A DNA stretch of 38,338 nucleotides from Priapulus caudatus (Eukaryota > Priapulida > Priapulimorpha > Priapulimorphida > Priapulidae), in the NCBI RefSeq assembly GCF_000485595.1, contig NW_014577276.1, forward strand, positions 296,664 to 335,001. The letters are read 5' to 3'. Positions 1 to 10,224 of the stretch are shown piece after piece. Position 1 is the first letter of the stretch, and each line of letters starts with the position of its first letter. A program made the translations under genes and the position numbers. The notes beneath the pieces are model-generated. The model searched no databases, had not been told where the DNA came from, and saw nothing but the letters and a program-made list of their open reading frames with translations.

Positions 1-523
1 GCCACCCAATTATGTTCATTCGGCAAGTGCACCCACGCTTAATTGCCGTCACACTATAATGGGTAAATGCTCACCACTTTCAATCTCCTAGCTACCCTTC
101 GTATAAACGCAACAACAGTAAACACCGATTGTGTTCATAGCGCTGTCACGACACTGCTGACAATTAGCCTTGTTCACACGAGAGCTCGCATTTATGAAAT
201 ACGGTAATTGCGAAATACCGAATCTGAGACAAATACGCGGCCGAGCGTTCACACGCTGATTCGCGGCTCCAGAAATACGGTATTTGCGAAATACCGAATC
301 TGAGACAAATACGCGGCCGAGCGTTCACACGCTGATTCGCGGCTCCAGAAATACGGTATTTGCGAGCTGCGAGCTGCTTTAAACAATCAAGCAAACAGTA
401 CGAAATAAACAATGCAATGCAAACCAACTGCCGATAAAATACGTAGACTGGTCCGCGCTCGACAGTACCATTCGCGTTACACTAAAACTGTCGAGCGCGG
501 ACCAGTCTATAAAATACGCGGCT
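1..523. mobile_element. PIF/Harbinger element copy A, right terminal inverted repeat only
   Basis: This stretch matches 19940-20462 almost base for base and matches 7689-8137 with more indels. It is the reverse complement of 6427-6873, so it is the right long TIR of the Harbinger element described at 6427-8137. It is cut by the window edge, so the rest of copy A is not visible. It contains an internal duplication of about 75 bp (GAAATACGGTATTTGCG ... ATTCGCGGCTCCA) that is shared with copy C but absent from copy B. The outer end reads TAAAATACGCGGCT near 512-524. Confidence 0.7.
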
Positions 524-540
524 TTATAGGTTTATTCCCA

Positions 541-1091
541 TTTCGCCATTTCCCACTTCGCCATTTGCATTTCGCCATTTCCCGTTTCGCCATTTCTCAC
601 TTCGCCATTTTCCCATTTCGCAAGTTTCCCACTTCGCCAGTTTCCCATTTCGCCAGTTTCCCGTTTCGCCAGTTTCCCATTACGCCATTTCGTTCTATCT
701 CCCCGACAACCCCCTTGTTCGAGGTGGATTAAAAGTAGGCCTCTGTAATGAATAAATTATAACGAATCTTTAGATATGGAGTCAACTATTTATTTGAAGA
801 ACAAGAAGGCGAAATTGTACATATTAAAACATATGGATCATGTACAGGCACCCTAACCCTAACCCTAACGACCTAGAAATGACTCTTTTTTTAAGAATGG
901 AAGGATCAATTTCGTGCAGGGGGTGGAAGCAACATAAAATATTGGCGAAATGGGAAACTGGCGAAGTGGGAAAATGGCGAAATGAGAAACTGGCGTAATG
1001 GGAAAATGGCGAAGTGAGAAAATGGCGAAATGGGAAACTGGCGAAATGGTTAATGGCGAAATGGCGAATGGGAAACTGGCGAAATGGGAAG
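541..1091. repeat. Fold-back minisatellite element, copy A, with telomere-like loop
   Basis: The left arm (541-690) is a run of TTCGCCATTTCCCA-type units about 14-16 bp long. The right arm (940-1091) is the same motif inverted (GGCGAAATGGGAAACT). The arms could pair into one long imperfect hairpin. The loop of about 250 bp contains CCCTAACCCTAACCCTAACG at 851-870, three telomere-type hexamers. It abuts the Harbinger right end. The same structure recurs at 8154-8805 and 20480-21019. ORFs read through it are low-complexity shadows. Confidence 0.75.
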
Positions 1092-1690
1092 ACACCGCTT
1101 CGGTTCGGTCTCACTTCGTCGAGTATGCGAGTCGAGTTAACGAGACTTATAAATTGCTGGAAAATTATCTGCACTCATAATTTATTCGTGCTTCCAGGTA
1201 AATCTGTTCCTTTTTGCACGCATAAATCGTGTAACTCTTTCTACCGGGTAACTTGTGTGGTTGCAAACGGCCGACATAACAAGACATTTAGCAGATATGA
1301 ACGAGGTTGCCTCATATCTAGCCATTTTACACGACAGCCTATAGCGACCTTATTGCCACTGATATGATAATATATTACCAGCAACCCCCTCTACGCCAGA
1401 AGCCCTTAACATCTCACGTAAAGCCAAAAAATTAATTGTTCGTTTCTACGTCTATATATATCTTTATTACTTCCCCCCCCCCACACAAAAAACCGCATTC
1501 GAAATTCCGGAAATCCGAAATGTTCAAAAAATGCCAAGAGGCCAAAAAGTGAACTGAATTAATAGATACATGTAGATCTCACCATTTTCTGGAGAATATG
1601 GAGGAGATAAAAAAGACACCTGCCTGCCTCATTACCTTTTGAAAAAATTGGCTTGAGAGACGAACAATTAATTTTTTGCCCAAGTGTAGG
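1092..1690. repeat. Non-coding block shared with copies B and C
   Basis: This matches 8806-9485 and 21020-21617, mostly with single-base indels. The match stops abruptly at CAAGTGTAGG near 1690, where copies B and C continue into sequence leading to DUR3-like exon 6 and copy A does not. I see no coding potential. Confidence 0.65.
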
Positions 1691-1778
1691 AGCGCGCACA
1701 AACACACGCATGCACGAACGTACGTACGCTCGCTCGCACGTACGCACCCACATGCATATGGTACAATGTAAGCCCTAT

Positions 1779-1975
1779 AGGTGATTATCGAAAAATAATC
1801 ACCTAGGTCTCGACCAATCAGCGCGCAGGATTTCCTATAATCACTCGGGCGATGATACTAATTAGCAATTATTCGCCTCATGCTCGGTGAATCTTTGAAC
1901 CTTCGACTTCGTCTCGGGGATTATTCAACAAGATTCACCTCGCCTTCGGCAAATAATTGCTAATTATTCGCTCTT
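1779..1975. repeat. Two small inverted repeats
   Basis: At 1779-1804 AGGTGATTAT pairs with ATAATCACCT around a six-base loop. At 1859-1974 ATTAGCAATTATTCGCC with GGTGAATCT forms one arm, and AGATTCACCTCGCC with CAAATAATTGCTAAT forms the other. The appearance is of short non-autonomous DNA elements. No protein is encoded. Confidence 0.55.
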
Positions 1976-2044
1976 GATATGGTCAGGATATGGTTATGTC
2001 GCCGCGCTAAAATACGCTATTTTATAGTCCGTGTGAACTATCAG

Positions 2045-2251
2045 TATCAAGAGCTAATACTACCTAGGTATTATTAGCTCTTGATAGTGTGTGAGTAGCA
2101 CGAGAGCCAGTGAATTAACGACAGTATAGATTAAACTGTATGGAAGTACGATTATGATGGAAGTATTATTATGGATTATTATTATTATGAAAGTACGATT
2201 AAATAGTAGCAAGAGCTCATTATAGAGATCTCTATTATGAGCTCTTGATAG
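2045..2251. repeat. Two near-perfect palindromes ending in TATCAAGAGC
   Basis: At 2045-2086 TATCAAGAGCTAATA is mirrored by TATTAGCTCTTGATA around CCTAGG. At 2206-2251 AGCAAGAGCTCATTATAGAG is mirrored by its complement around AGATCT. The termini are the same as those of the larger element at 2414-3139, which suggests minimal members of one TIR family. Confidence 0.65.
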
Positions 2252-2413
2252 TATGGAATCGACGTAGCGCTCATTGTGCAATGACGGGTAAATTGCCAAT
2301 ATCGGAGGCGCTGCATCTTCAAGATTAGCCGCAGCTCTACTAAGTCCCTACTCAGATTCCCTGTATAAGTGCGACGAGGGTCAGCTGTGCTCATCAATAC
2401 ATTCAATAATAGG

Positions 2414-3139
2414 ATATAATCAAGAGCGTATAAAGAAGGAGAGCGTACAACGGTGAAATGATGAAACCATGTTGCAGTATTAGTCGAATTAATAAACTTT
2501 CCCCGTTTTATTTTGACAGTTCTTTGCAGTATTATTGATCAACTGTCCTACCTTGTTAATATAAAACAAACCGCATTTCCCTACGATGCCCCTACGCTGA
2601 GATAATGAGCGGTAAAAATCTGGTATTTTCGCCGAAAACCGACTCGATATCACTGTTTACTGCGACTGTCTCTCGCTTTGAGATACCTTCGGGAAACCTC
2701 GCGTGTTTCCGTCAATGATTGACAAATGGAATGAATGACGTCTGTTATTGATTGCCATAGTGATGACCCCCACCTGTGCCCACCTCACGCTGGATGTATA
2801 GTAAACTCTGTAGTACTGACGTGAGTCAGCGCTACCATGGCGATACACAGCGGCGAACGAAAGCAATACACTGGCCACAAAGCGAGAGAGGGTCGCAGTA
2901 AACAGTGATCTCGAGTTGGTTTTCGGCGAAAATACCAGATTTTCACCGCTCATTATCTCAGCGTAGGAGCATCGTAGGGACAAGCGGTTTGTTTTATATT
3001 AGCAAGGTAGGACAGCTGATTAATAATACCGCAAGAATCGTTAAAATAAAACGGGCAAAGTTTCTTAATTCGACTAATACTGCAACATGGTTTCAGCATT
3101 TCACCGTTGTACGCGCTCCTTCTTTATACGCTCTTGATA
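2414..3139. mobile_element. Non-autonomous element with about 265-bp terminal inverted repeats
   Basis: The left arm (about 2416-2680) and right arm (about 2878-3139) are inverted copies at roughly 90 percent identity by eye, with substitutions and small indels. The termini read ATCAAGAGCGTATAAAG and CTTTATACGCTCTTGAT. The unique core of about 200 bp (2681-2877) has no recognisable coding sequence. The length and structure fit a fold-back or long-TIR MITE. The superfamily is not identifiable from sequence alone, and I could not settle a target site duplication. Confidence 0.75.
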
Positions 3140-3321
3140 TGCACGCGCTTTTCGCGTACGTATTTTGCGTTACGTTGGGCTGCGTTTGCGTATCCGGAAA
3201 GCGGAAGCCATTATTCGCTCTACAGAATACGGCACGTGAAGTGGAGTGTGTAAAAAGCACCATAGACTTTGATTACAGCACACGTCGATATGCTAGCACG
3301 ACAATAATAGAGCTGAGAGGG

Positions 3322-3571
3322 TCTATGCCCCTCAGGGTACTGCCGGAACGTACCCTGGATACGGTCCGGTATACCGGAACGTACCCTGGTGCTATCTAAT
3401 ATGCCGGAGCATACCTCGCCTACTTCACTGACGAGGCTAGGGAGTCGTCTACGCCTACTCCCTAACCCTAACCCTAACCCTAACCCTAACCCTTATCCTA
3501 ACCCTAACCCTAACCCTAACCATATCAAATAGTTACCAGGGTACGTTCCGGCAGTACCCTGGAGGTCATAG
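3322..3571. mobile_element. MITE-like element enclosing (CCCTAA)n telomere repeats
   Basis: The arms are about 36 bp: TCTATGCCCCTCAGGGTACT at 3322 and its inverse ending at 3571, both containing GCCGGAACGTACCCTGG. A third partial copy (CCGGAACGTACCCTGG) sits near 3377. Inside, 3460-3520 is an almost pure run of about ten CCCTAA hexamers with one CTTATC-type variant. Confidence 0.75.
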
Positions 3572-3775
3572 ACCTTATGAGCAATACTAGAGTATCATAT
3601 GGTTGTATTAATTAGTAGTTGAGAATTGCACCTGGGTGCCCGCGCTTGAATGATGTCTATTGTGGAGTATCCAGCGTTGTTCGTACATACGCTGATTAGA
3701 CCGAGAGCCGTACAAATGACGATTTAGTTCGTATGAAATCAAGCAGGAAAGCGATATAGAGCAGCAAACACGTAC

Positions 3776-3933
3776 CCGCACGTAGACCTGAATCACGTCG
3801 AAGATGAGTATCGACGTCACAGCCATCACCTCTGCGGACCCCGTGGACACGACAGCCATCATCAGCATGAAGAGAATCAAGGTCTCTCCGACTCTCCCCA
3901 TTATAATCTGCGCCACAACTGGTGGCACCAGGC
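3776..3933 (-). CDS. DUR3-like: DUR3-like symporter, exon 8 (last visible exon)
   Basis: It encodes 52 residues after two bases that complete a split glycine codon: LVPPVVAQIIMGRVGE, a hydrophobic segment, then VVSTGSAEVMAVTSILIFDV. The STGSAE-AVTSI-YD signature matches a late transmembrane helix of DUR3 transporters. The acceptor is TTTAACGCAG before the exon at 3933. The chosen donor is GTACGTG after VYVR at 3776; a weaker GT nine codon-bases earlier (after VIQ) is possible. The split codon joins exactly with the G left by exon 7, giving NAGLVPP. No later exon is visible in 1-3775, so the cytoplasmic C-terminal part is outside the window. Confidence 0.85.
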
Positions 3934-4269
3934 CTGCGTTAAACGATAAAAGCGTGCAGTCAAACTCAGTCAGTGTTAGCGGGTACCGCTATAAAACGGA
4001 AACCTGTCTATATAAATACCTGTTTATAAATACGTTTGGAATGTATTCGTTTTGAGTGACAGTTGAACAGCTTTTATACAATGGATATCTGCTGATAAAG
4101 CACACATCTGGGTTTAAAACCGAGTGATCCTTATATGTACAGCTTTGCAGCAGTCTGTAGTATAGGGCCTAACTGACATCAGTGAACTACGACATGTGTG
4201 AACAGATCGTAGGCGGCATATTTTAAAACCCAGAATTGTGGAAATGTCAAAACTAATTATATCTACTAC

Positions 4270-4479
4270 CTGCGTTTACGTCCTCAATGTTGAGAAGTGG
4301 TTCGCCATTATTAATGGTCGAAAGCGCATTATACGATAGACCCATCGTAGTTGCAAAGGCGAATGGCACAGCGAACCAAACGAGACCACCAGATATGAAG
4401 CCCCAGACTCCTTGTTGAGGCTTTGCGGCAACAGTGCTCTGCCAATACGACTGGTCTACGAACACAGTGCCGAAATTAC
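4270..4479 (-). CDS. DUR3-like: DUR3-like symporter, exon 7
   Basis: It encodes [20 protein letters not shown], then [20 protein letters not shown], then a loop ending NIEDVNA(G). The [16 protein letters not shown] motif is the most diagnostic DUR3 signature in the window. The exon supplies one amphipathic segment and one complete transmembrane helix. The acceptor is TTTTCGCAG upstream of 4479 and the donor CAG/GTAGTA at 4270. It begins with GT, which completes the glycine codon begun by exon 6 (INLVG-NFGTV). The next intron starts with a GAC/GAT repeat that also reads as acidic or Ile/Val-rich ORFs, which are shadows. Confidence 0.9.
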
Positions 4480-4504
4480 CTGCGAAAATAATAAAATGTA
4501 TAAT

Positions 4505-4627
4505 AACGGTGATGACGACGACAACGACAATGATGACGACGACAATGACAATGATGACGACGACAGCGACAATGATGACGACGACAACGACAATGATGAC
4601 GATAATGACAATGCTGCTACAGCTGCT

Positions 4628-4658
<31 letters not shown>

Positions 4659-4668
4659 ACGATGGTGA
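4505..4668. repeat. GATGACGACGACAAY compound microsatellite
   Basis: Irregular 18-21 bp units of GACGAC, AATGAC and GATGAC are followed by GCTGCT and GATGAT runs. It sits about 25 bp upstream of the exon 7 acceptor, next to the likely branch point and polypyrimidine region. Long Asp-rich or Ile/Val-rich ORFs here are repeat artefacts. Confidence 0.85.
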
Positions 4669-4831
4669 AGTATCTTTGATATCTATGCTCCTGTGAACCG
4701 CAGTAGTTAATTGTACTAGCTCTCATGTATGTATCCAGCTTACATTTGTGAGGTTCGTCCCTTCGGCATCTATATACAGCAAAATGATGTTTGATGTTCT
4801 ATAGAAGCTCGATGTTGGACATGTGGCTTAT

Positions 4832-5110
4832 GCAGCGTTTACACTATCGATTTTTGTCAGCAAATCGTACCGATTTCAAGTGCATTCCAACACAATCGGC
4901 TGAAATTCGATTGTATTGGAGTCGGAGTCGGAGTCGGGCCGAGTTGGAGAAATAGAACACGTTCTATTTCTCCAACTCGGCGACTTGACTCCGACTCCAA
5001 CTCCAACACAATCGAATTTCTTGGAATGCACTTTGGTCAAGTCGGGGGCAAGTTGGAATGCACTTGAAATCGGGACGATTTGCTGACAAAAATCTATAGT
5101 GTAAACGCAG
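4832..5110. mobile_element. Fold-back MITE-like element of about 280 bp
   Basis: The ends are GCGTTTACACTAT...GATTTTTGTCAGCAAATCG and the inverse, closing at GTGTAAACGC. The whole element is an imperfect palindrome (CAAGTGCATTCCAA, CAATCGAATT and GGAGTCGGAGTC arms). Its centre at 4939-4980 is a perfect 20-bp inverted repeat (CCGAGTTGGAGAAATAGAAC) around two bases. No coding. Confidence 0.75.
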
Positions 5111-5444
5111 CTTTACACCCACGTAATTGTCGGATGCACGCCATTACCTTTTACGAGCGCCGATATTCGTGATGCGGTATTTATAGTAACCGGCACTATA
5201 TTAGGCTTTCCAGTCGTTTAATTTCTTTAGGCCCCGCGCTGGTTTGTTCCGTTAAATCATCTGCAATCTTATTGCCTGTTATTGCTGCATATAGCCAAAA
5301 CCATGCAATAATAACCGAGATAAAGTGGACGCAAAGGAAATATTCGAAACGGACGAAGAAAAAGAAGACCCATTGTCTGGTCAACATTTTCTGTTAGAGA
5401 GGCCTAAACGTTCGTACATACAGGATAATTTTAGAAGTTTAATT

Positions 5445-5448
5445 AGAC

Positions 5449-5496
<48 letters not shown>

Positions 5497-5520
5497 TATC
5501 ATTACCATTATTATCATCAT
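5445..5520. repeat. (ATC)n trinucleotide microsatellite
   Basis: About 20 near-pure ATC units that decay to ATT/ACC at the right end. Ser-rich and Asp-rich ORFs over it are shadows. Confidence 0.95.
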
Positions 5521-5524
5521 AATT

Positions 5525-6080
5525 AATTCTATCGTCATCAGACGTGAAGAACATTAAGCTGATCTGCCGGGGCATTCTGAACATAAATTCCTCCTCCAAA
5601 CCATGTTGTGAGCTTCATTGGTCAACTGAACCATACGTAAACCAATTATGGTTTTGGTGTTTATGTGGCCGTGATGACACTTCTATATGTAGACCTAGCC
5701 ACAAACATGCAGATGATATATATCTCTAATTTACCTCATTGCTTTCACGAGTGCGAAATTACTAACGTACTATATAGCATCGTTGATAGTGTATTTGATG
5801 AATATATTTCATTAGTTATAATGAGTTCCTGTTTGTCTTACTCAGCCTCTTATTTTTCGTCTCATATGCTTAGCACTATTTCTGTGGTTTGAATTGATGT
5901 TTTGAGCAAACTTCTTGAAACTATCGTTTCACTTAGACTTCATTAAAGATCTCTTCTAGCCCCACCTTTTTACACGATTAACCACCCAAACCGTTTTAAG
6001 GTAACTGGTTTCTGAGCAAATCACGTTTATGGTTACCATGATTACGTACGTCTGCTTTCGTTATACATTAACCGCGTTCA
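5525..6080. other. Intronic stretch with no recognisable feature
   Basis: I see no exon with plausible splice borders, repeat family or RNA gene here. Short ORFs near 5544-5892 on the plus strand have no family features. Confidence 0.5.
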
Positions 6081-6083
6081 CAC

Positions 6084-6425
6084 GTAGCAAGAAATCCGGT
6101 ATTTAGCGTTCACACGAAGCAAAATGCGCGGTCCAAGAAATACGGTATCTTAACAGATCCGGTATTTGATCCGGTAACAGATCCGGTAACAGATCCGGTA
6201 TCAGATCCGGTATCAGATCCGGTATCAGATCCGGTATCAGATCCGGTAACAGATTCGGCTACAGATCCGGTAACAGATCCGGTATCTTAACAGATACGGT
6301 AAATAGATCCGGTATTTGATGTAAATACGCGGCTTCCCAGACCCCAAATAATTTGCCGTGCTTGAGAAATACCGGATCTCTTGGACCGCGCATTTCTCGT
6401 GTGAACGCTAAATACCGGATTTCTG
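6084..6425. repeat. Inverted-repeat unit enclosing a 12-bp CAGATCCGGTAT minisatellite
   Basis: The left arm near 6080-6140 (AAATCCGGTATTTAGCGTTC, CGCGGTCCAAGAAATAC) is inverted at 6362-6425 (TTGGACCGCGCATTTCTCGT, GTGAACGCTAAATACCGGAT). Between them 6150-6320 is about a dozen imperfect copies of CAGATCCGGTAT or CAGATCCGGTAA. The arm vocabulary (GAAATACGGTATTT, GCGTTCACACG) is also found in the adjacent Harbinger TIR, so the two are related. Confidence 0.7.
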
Positions 6426-6426
6426 A

Positions 6427-8137
6427 AGCCGCGTATTTTATATGACTGGTCTGCGCTGACAGTTCCAGTGTAACGCGAGTGGAACTGTCGAGGCGCGGAC
6501 CAGTCTACGTATTTTATCGGCAGTTGGTGCGCATTGCTTGTTTATTTCGCATTGTTCGCTTGATTGTTTAAAGCAGCTCGCAGCTCGCAAATACAGTATT
6601 TCTGGAAGCGCGAATCAGCGTGTGAACGCTCCGCCGCGTATTTGTCTCAGATTCGGTATTTCGCAAATACCGTATTTCATAAATGCGGCTCTCGTGTGAA
6701 CGAGGCTAATTGTCAGCAGTGCCGTGACAGCGCTATGAACACAATCTGTGTTCACGTTGTTGCGTTTTTACGAAGAGTAGCTAGGAGATTGAAAGTGGTG
6801 AGCATTTACCCATTATAGTGTGACGGCAATTAAGCGTGGGTGCACTTGCGAATGAACATAATTGGGTGGACGTTTTCAGCGCACTAATTAATATAGGCTT
6901 AGGTATAAAGTGAAAAACCAAACATTGTTAGATAATGGCACAGTCACACATACGCGACGCACACGCCCGCGCATTAAAAATTAATCAAAAGAATGGAAAA
7001 TAAGATCAGTGCGTCGTTGTGCGCCCAACTTTTGTCAGGATTTGGGAGAAGCTAGCGAGTTGACAACGAATGCACAGCGTGTTGCTAGGGCGCTGCGCGT
7101 ATACAGGGCGCATACAGAGCGTATACAGATTTTTTTAACACCACATGTTAAAAAATCCAACGAAATGCACAGCGTGTTGCTACGTACGGAAACGAATGGT
7201 CCGCGCATGCACCGCGATTCAACGAACAGCCAGCGAACGAACAGGTCAGGGATATGGTGTTGTGAGGCACCCTCCACCCATAAGACATTGAGTGATATTT
7301 GCTCCGCAGAGGCAAGATGCCAGGGTCGAAGGCCTCTCTGTAGATTGTATTCTGCTTGGTGATCCTCGGACCATTTTGGTTAGCAGCTCGTCGAAATATC
7401 TCGGGGGCATCCGCATGAAGTTCTTGAAGGCTGCCTGGTTTTCGTTACGAAGTTCAACAAGTAGCTGGTCATAACAGGCCAAACTGTGCATGCACAAAAA
7501 TCCCGACGCCACACAGAGAATGACAACGAATGCATAGCGTTGGTCCAGCACGCGCTCGAACGAACGAGTAACGAATGCTGACGCACACACCAGCGAAAGA
7601 CAACGCACTGGCCAAAATTGCTAATTACACGTCGTGTATGTGTGACTGGGCCATTAGCAAGACGTTCGATCTACTTAAATCTGACGGAGCACCCAATTAT
7701 GTTCATTCGGCAAGTGCACCCACGCTTAATTGCCGTCACAACTATAATGGGGTAAATGCTCACCACTTTCAATCTCCTAGCTACCCTTCGTATAAACGCA
7801 ACACCAGTAAACACCGATTGTGTCATAGCGCTGTCAACGACACTGCTGACAATTAGCCTTGTTCACACGAGAGCTCGCATTTATGAAATACGGTAATTGC
7901 GAAATACCGAATCGTGAGACAAATACGCGGCCGAGCGTTCACACGCTGATTCGCGCTCCGAATTACGGTATTTGCGAGCTGCGAGCTGCTTTAAACAATC
8001 AAGCAAACAGTACGAATAAACAATGCAATGCAAACCAACTGCCGATAAAATACGTAGAACTGGTCCGCGCTCGACAGTAACCATTCGCGTTACACTAAAA
8101 ACGTGCGAGCCGCGACCAGTCTATAAAATACGCGGCT
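6427..8137. mobile_element. PIF/Harbinger-derived element, copy B, complete with both long TIRs
   Basis: The left TIR (6427-6873) and right TIR (7689-8137) are inverted copies of about 450 bp with ends AGCCGCGTATTTTATA and its complement. The bases outside are TGA on the left and TTA on the right, which would be an imperfect form of the 3-bp TWA target duplication typical of Harbinger; this is suggestive only. The interior of about 815 bp carries a broken N-terminal transposase fragment on the minus strand. Much longer TIRs than is usual for Harbinger, and no second (Myb-like) ORF, indicate a non-autonomous derivative. Partial copies are at 1-523 and 18935-20462. Confidence 0.7.
7235..7590 (-). 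pseudogene. PIF/Harbinger transposase fragment, copy B (frameshifted)
   Basis: The readable pieces are YDQLLVELRNENQAAFKNFM and RMPP, then, after frame changes, FDELLTKM, and near 7250-7310 a YHSMSYGWRVPHNTIS-like piece in a different frame. This order (LL-EL, AFKNF-RM, FDELL, then SY-FRV-NTIS) is the N-terminal and helix-turn-helix part of HARBI1-like transposases. The catalytic DDE region is absent. Single-base indels relative to copy C break the frame further (for example CGAAATATC at about 7390 against CGAATATC in C). Confidence 0.65.
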
Positions 8138-8153
8138 TTATAGGTTTTATTCC

Positions 8154-8805
8154 CATTTCGACTGCATTGCATTTCGCCGTAACTTTCTCCGATTCTATCG
8201 CCTTTCCGAGTTTCGAAAGATCCGATTCTCTCAGAGTCGCGAGAGGTTGTCACCAATTGTCGGCGAAGTTCTCCAAGGCACTTCGCACAGTTATCACCAA
8301 TTTCGCCAGAGTTTCAGCGTTTCGGACGTCCAGTTGGTCCGACATTACGACCATTTCGTTGCTAAGATCTCCCTGGCGACAACGGCCCACTGTTCACGGA
8401 GGTGGGATTAAAAGGATACGCGCCATGCGTGGGTATGGAATAATGATATAACGGAATCTTTAGATATGGAGGAGTCAACTATTTATTTGAAGAACAAGAA
8501 GGCGAAAATTGTAGGCATATTAAAAACATAATGGATCATGTACAGGGCACCCTAACCCTAAACCCTGAACGGACTGAGAAATGACTCTTTTTTGTTAAGA
8601 ATGGAAGGGAGTCAAATTTCGTGCAGGGGGTGGAAGCAACATAAAATGATTGGCGAAAGTGGAACTGGCGAAGTGGGAGTAATGCGCGAAAGTGAGAAAG
8701 CTGGCGTAATGGGAATAATGGCGAAGGTGAGAGAGAATGGCGAAATGGGAAAACTTTGCGAAATGTGTTAATGGCGAATGGCGTAATGGGGAAAACTGGC
8801 GAAAT
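8154..8805. repeat. Fold-back minisatellite element, copy B (indel-rich)
   Basis: This is the counterpart of 541-1091 and 20480-21019. The right arm is recognisable at 8650-8805 (GGCGAA and GGGAA motifs). The left arm is strongly eroded (8160-8400) and the telomere-like loop reads CCCTAACCCTAAACCCTGAA. It is the most divergent of the three copies, with many extra single bases. Confidence 0.6.
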
Positions 8806-9739
8806 GATAGAACCGGGTCGTTCGAGTTGGTCTCACTTCGTCGAGGTATCGCGAGTGCGAAGATTAGAACGGAAGATCTTATAAATTGGCTGGAGAAAAT
8901 TTAATCTGCACTCATAATATATTCGCTGCTTACCAGTAAAACTCTGTTCCTTTTTGGCACGCATAAATCGTGTACTCCTTTCTAGCCGGGTAACTGTGGT
9001 GTGGTGTTGCAAACGGCCGACATAACAAGACATTTAGCAGATAGTTGAACGAGGGTTGCCTCTATCTAGCCATTTTAACAACGACAACAGCCTGATAGCG
9101 ACCTTATTGCTACTGATATGATAATATATTACCAGCAACCCCACTCTGAACGCCAGAAGCCCTTACATCTCACCGATAAAGCCAAAAAATTAATTGTTCG
9201 GTGTTCTACGTCTATAATATATATCTTTATTAACTCTCGCCCCCCCCGCGACACCAAAAAACCGCATTCAAATTCCGGAAAATCCGCAGAAGAGTGGTTC
9301 CAAAAAAATGCCAAGAGGAAAAAAGTGAACTGAATTAATAGATACATGTGTAGATCTCAAACCAGTTTTCTGGTAGAATAGTGGAGGAGATAAAAAAGTA
9401 CAGCCTTGCCTGCCTGCATTACCGTTTGTGAAAAAAAATTGGAGCCTGAGAGCACGAACATTAATGTTTTTGGCGGCAAGGTGTAGGCCGGTGTTCGAAC
9501 CAAAGAACATCTACACCTTCAAAGCTACATCGGTAATATTCCTAGTAAGTTAGGTATAAGTATAGTATAGTATAGGTTAGTATATATATATTAGATATAA
9601 TATTCCTATAATATACACCATAGAAAATTCGGGACGTAGCCTGAAACTGAAACTTGACACAGCGTCAAGTAATTCGTTAGCAGACGTATCATGTACGGTA
9701 ATTGTTAGACCATGGCCAGGTGATAAAAATGCTACTCAC

Positions 9740-9798
9740 CAACCAAGTTTATGATTCCAAACATCAGCCCGTCCTTGCTTAGAATCGTGAGGAGACTC
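9740..9798 (-). CDS. DUR3-like: DUR3-like symporter, exon 6, copy B (frameshifted)
   Basis: This matches the intact 58-bp exon at 21845-21902 but is 59 bp long: GAGGAGACTC on the plus strand replaces GAGGAACTC, adding one base near the 5' end of the exon. The rest reads LTILSKDGLMFGIINLVG in frame. Splice sites are conserved (GACAG acceptor, GGTGAGTAG donor). The indel would break the reading frame from exon 5 if it is real; with many similar indels nearby a consensus error is equally likely. Confidence 0.7.
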
Positions 9799-10224
9799 CT
9801 GTCTTTATTGCCAGGTGGGCCTTCGCGACACACCAACAGCTCGTACACTTTTGCCGGTGAACCTACAGCGATACTGATTTGTTGCAACGTTGAACGAGAT
9901 GGCTACTGACACCATTAGATGCGCGTTTAACAGTACAAGGCTTTTAATAGCACCGGTTATATCAAAATTCTTGATAGTATTCGTTGAGAGACGCATGAAT
10001 ATTTGTACGCGTTGTTGAGCGCGTTGCTACATCGCTGTGTACCATTCTAACGTCCTCCAATTACCGCTACATACAGCTGTACATGTGCTTGCAGGTAGTT
10101 CAATATATTTCCATAGATCTGTTTACATGATATGTTGCACGTCTTGCTAAATTAATCATAAATAGCAGATACGCTCAAAATGGTGGCGTGATAGTCGTAG
10201 CTTACACGTTATACACTTAAGTCC

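Noticed and set aside
4253-4726. 157-aa minus-strand ORF as a single gene
   Set aside because: Its N-terminal half is a translated GAC/GAT repeat in the intron. The true exon starts at 4479.
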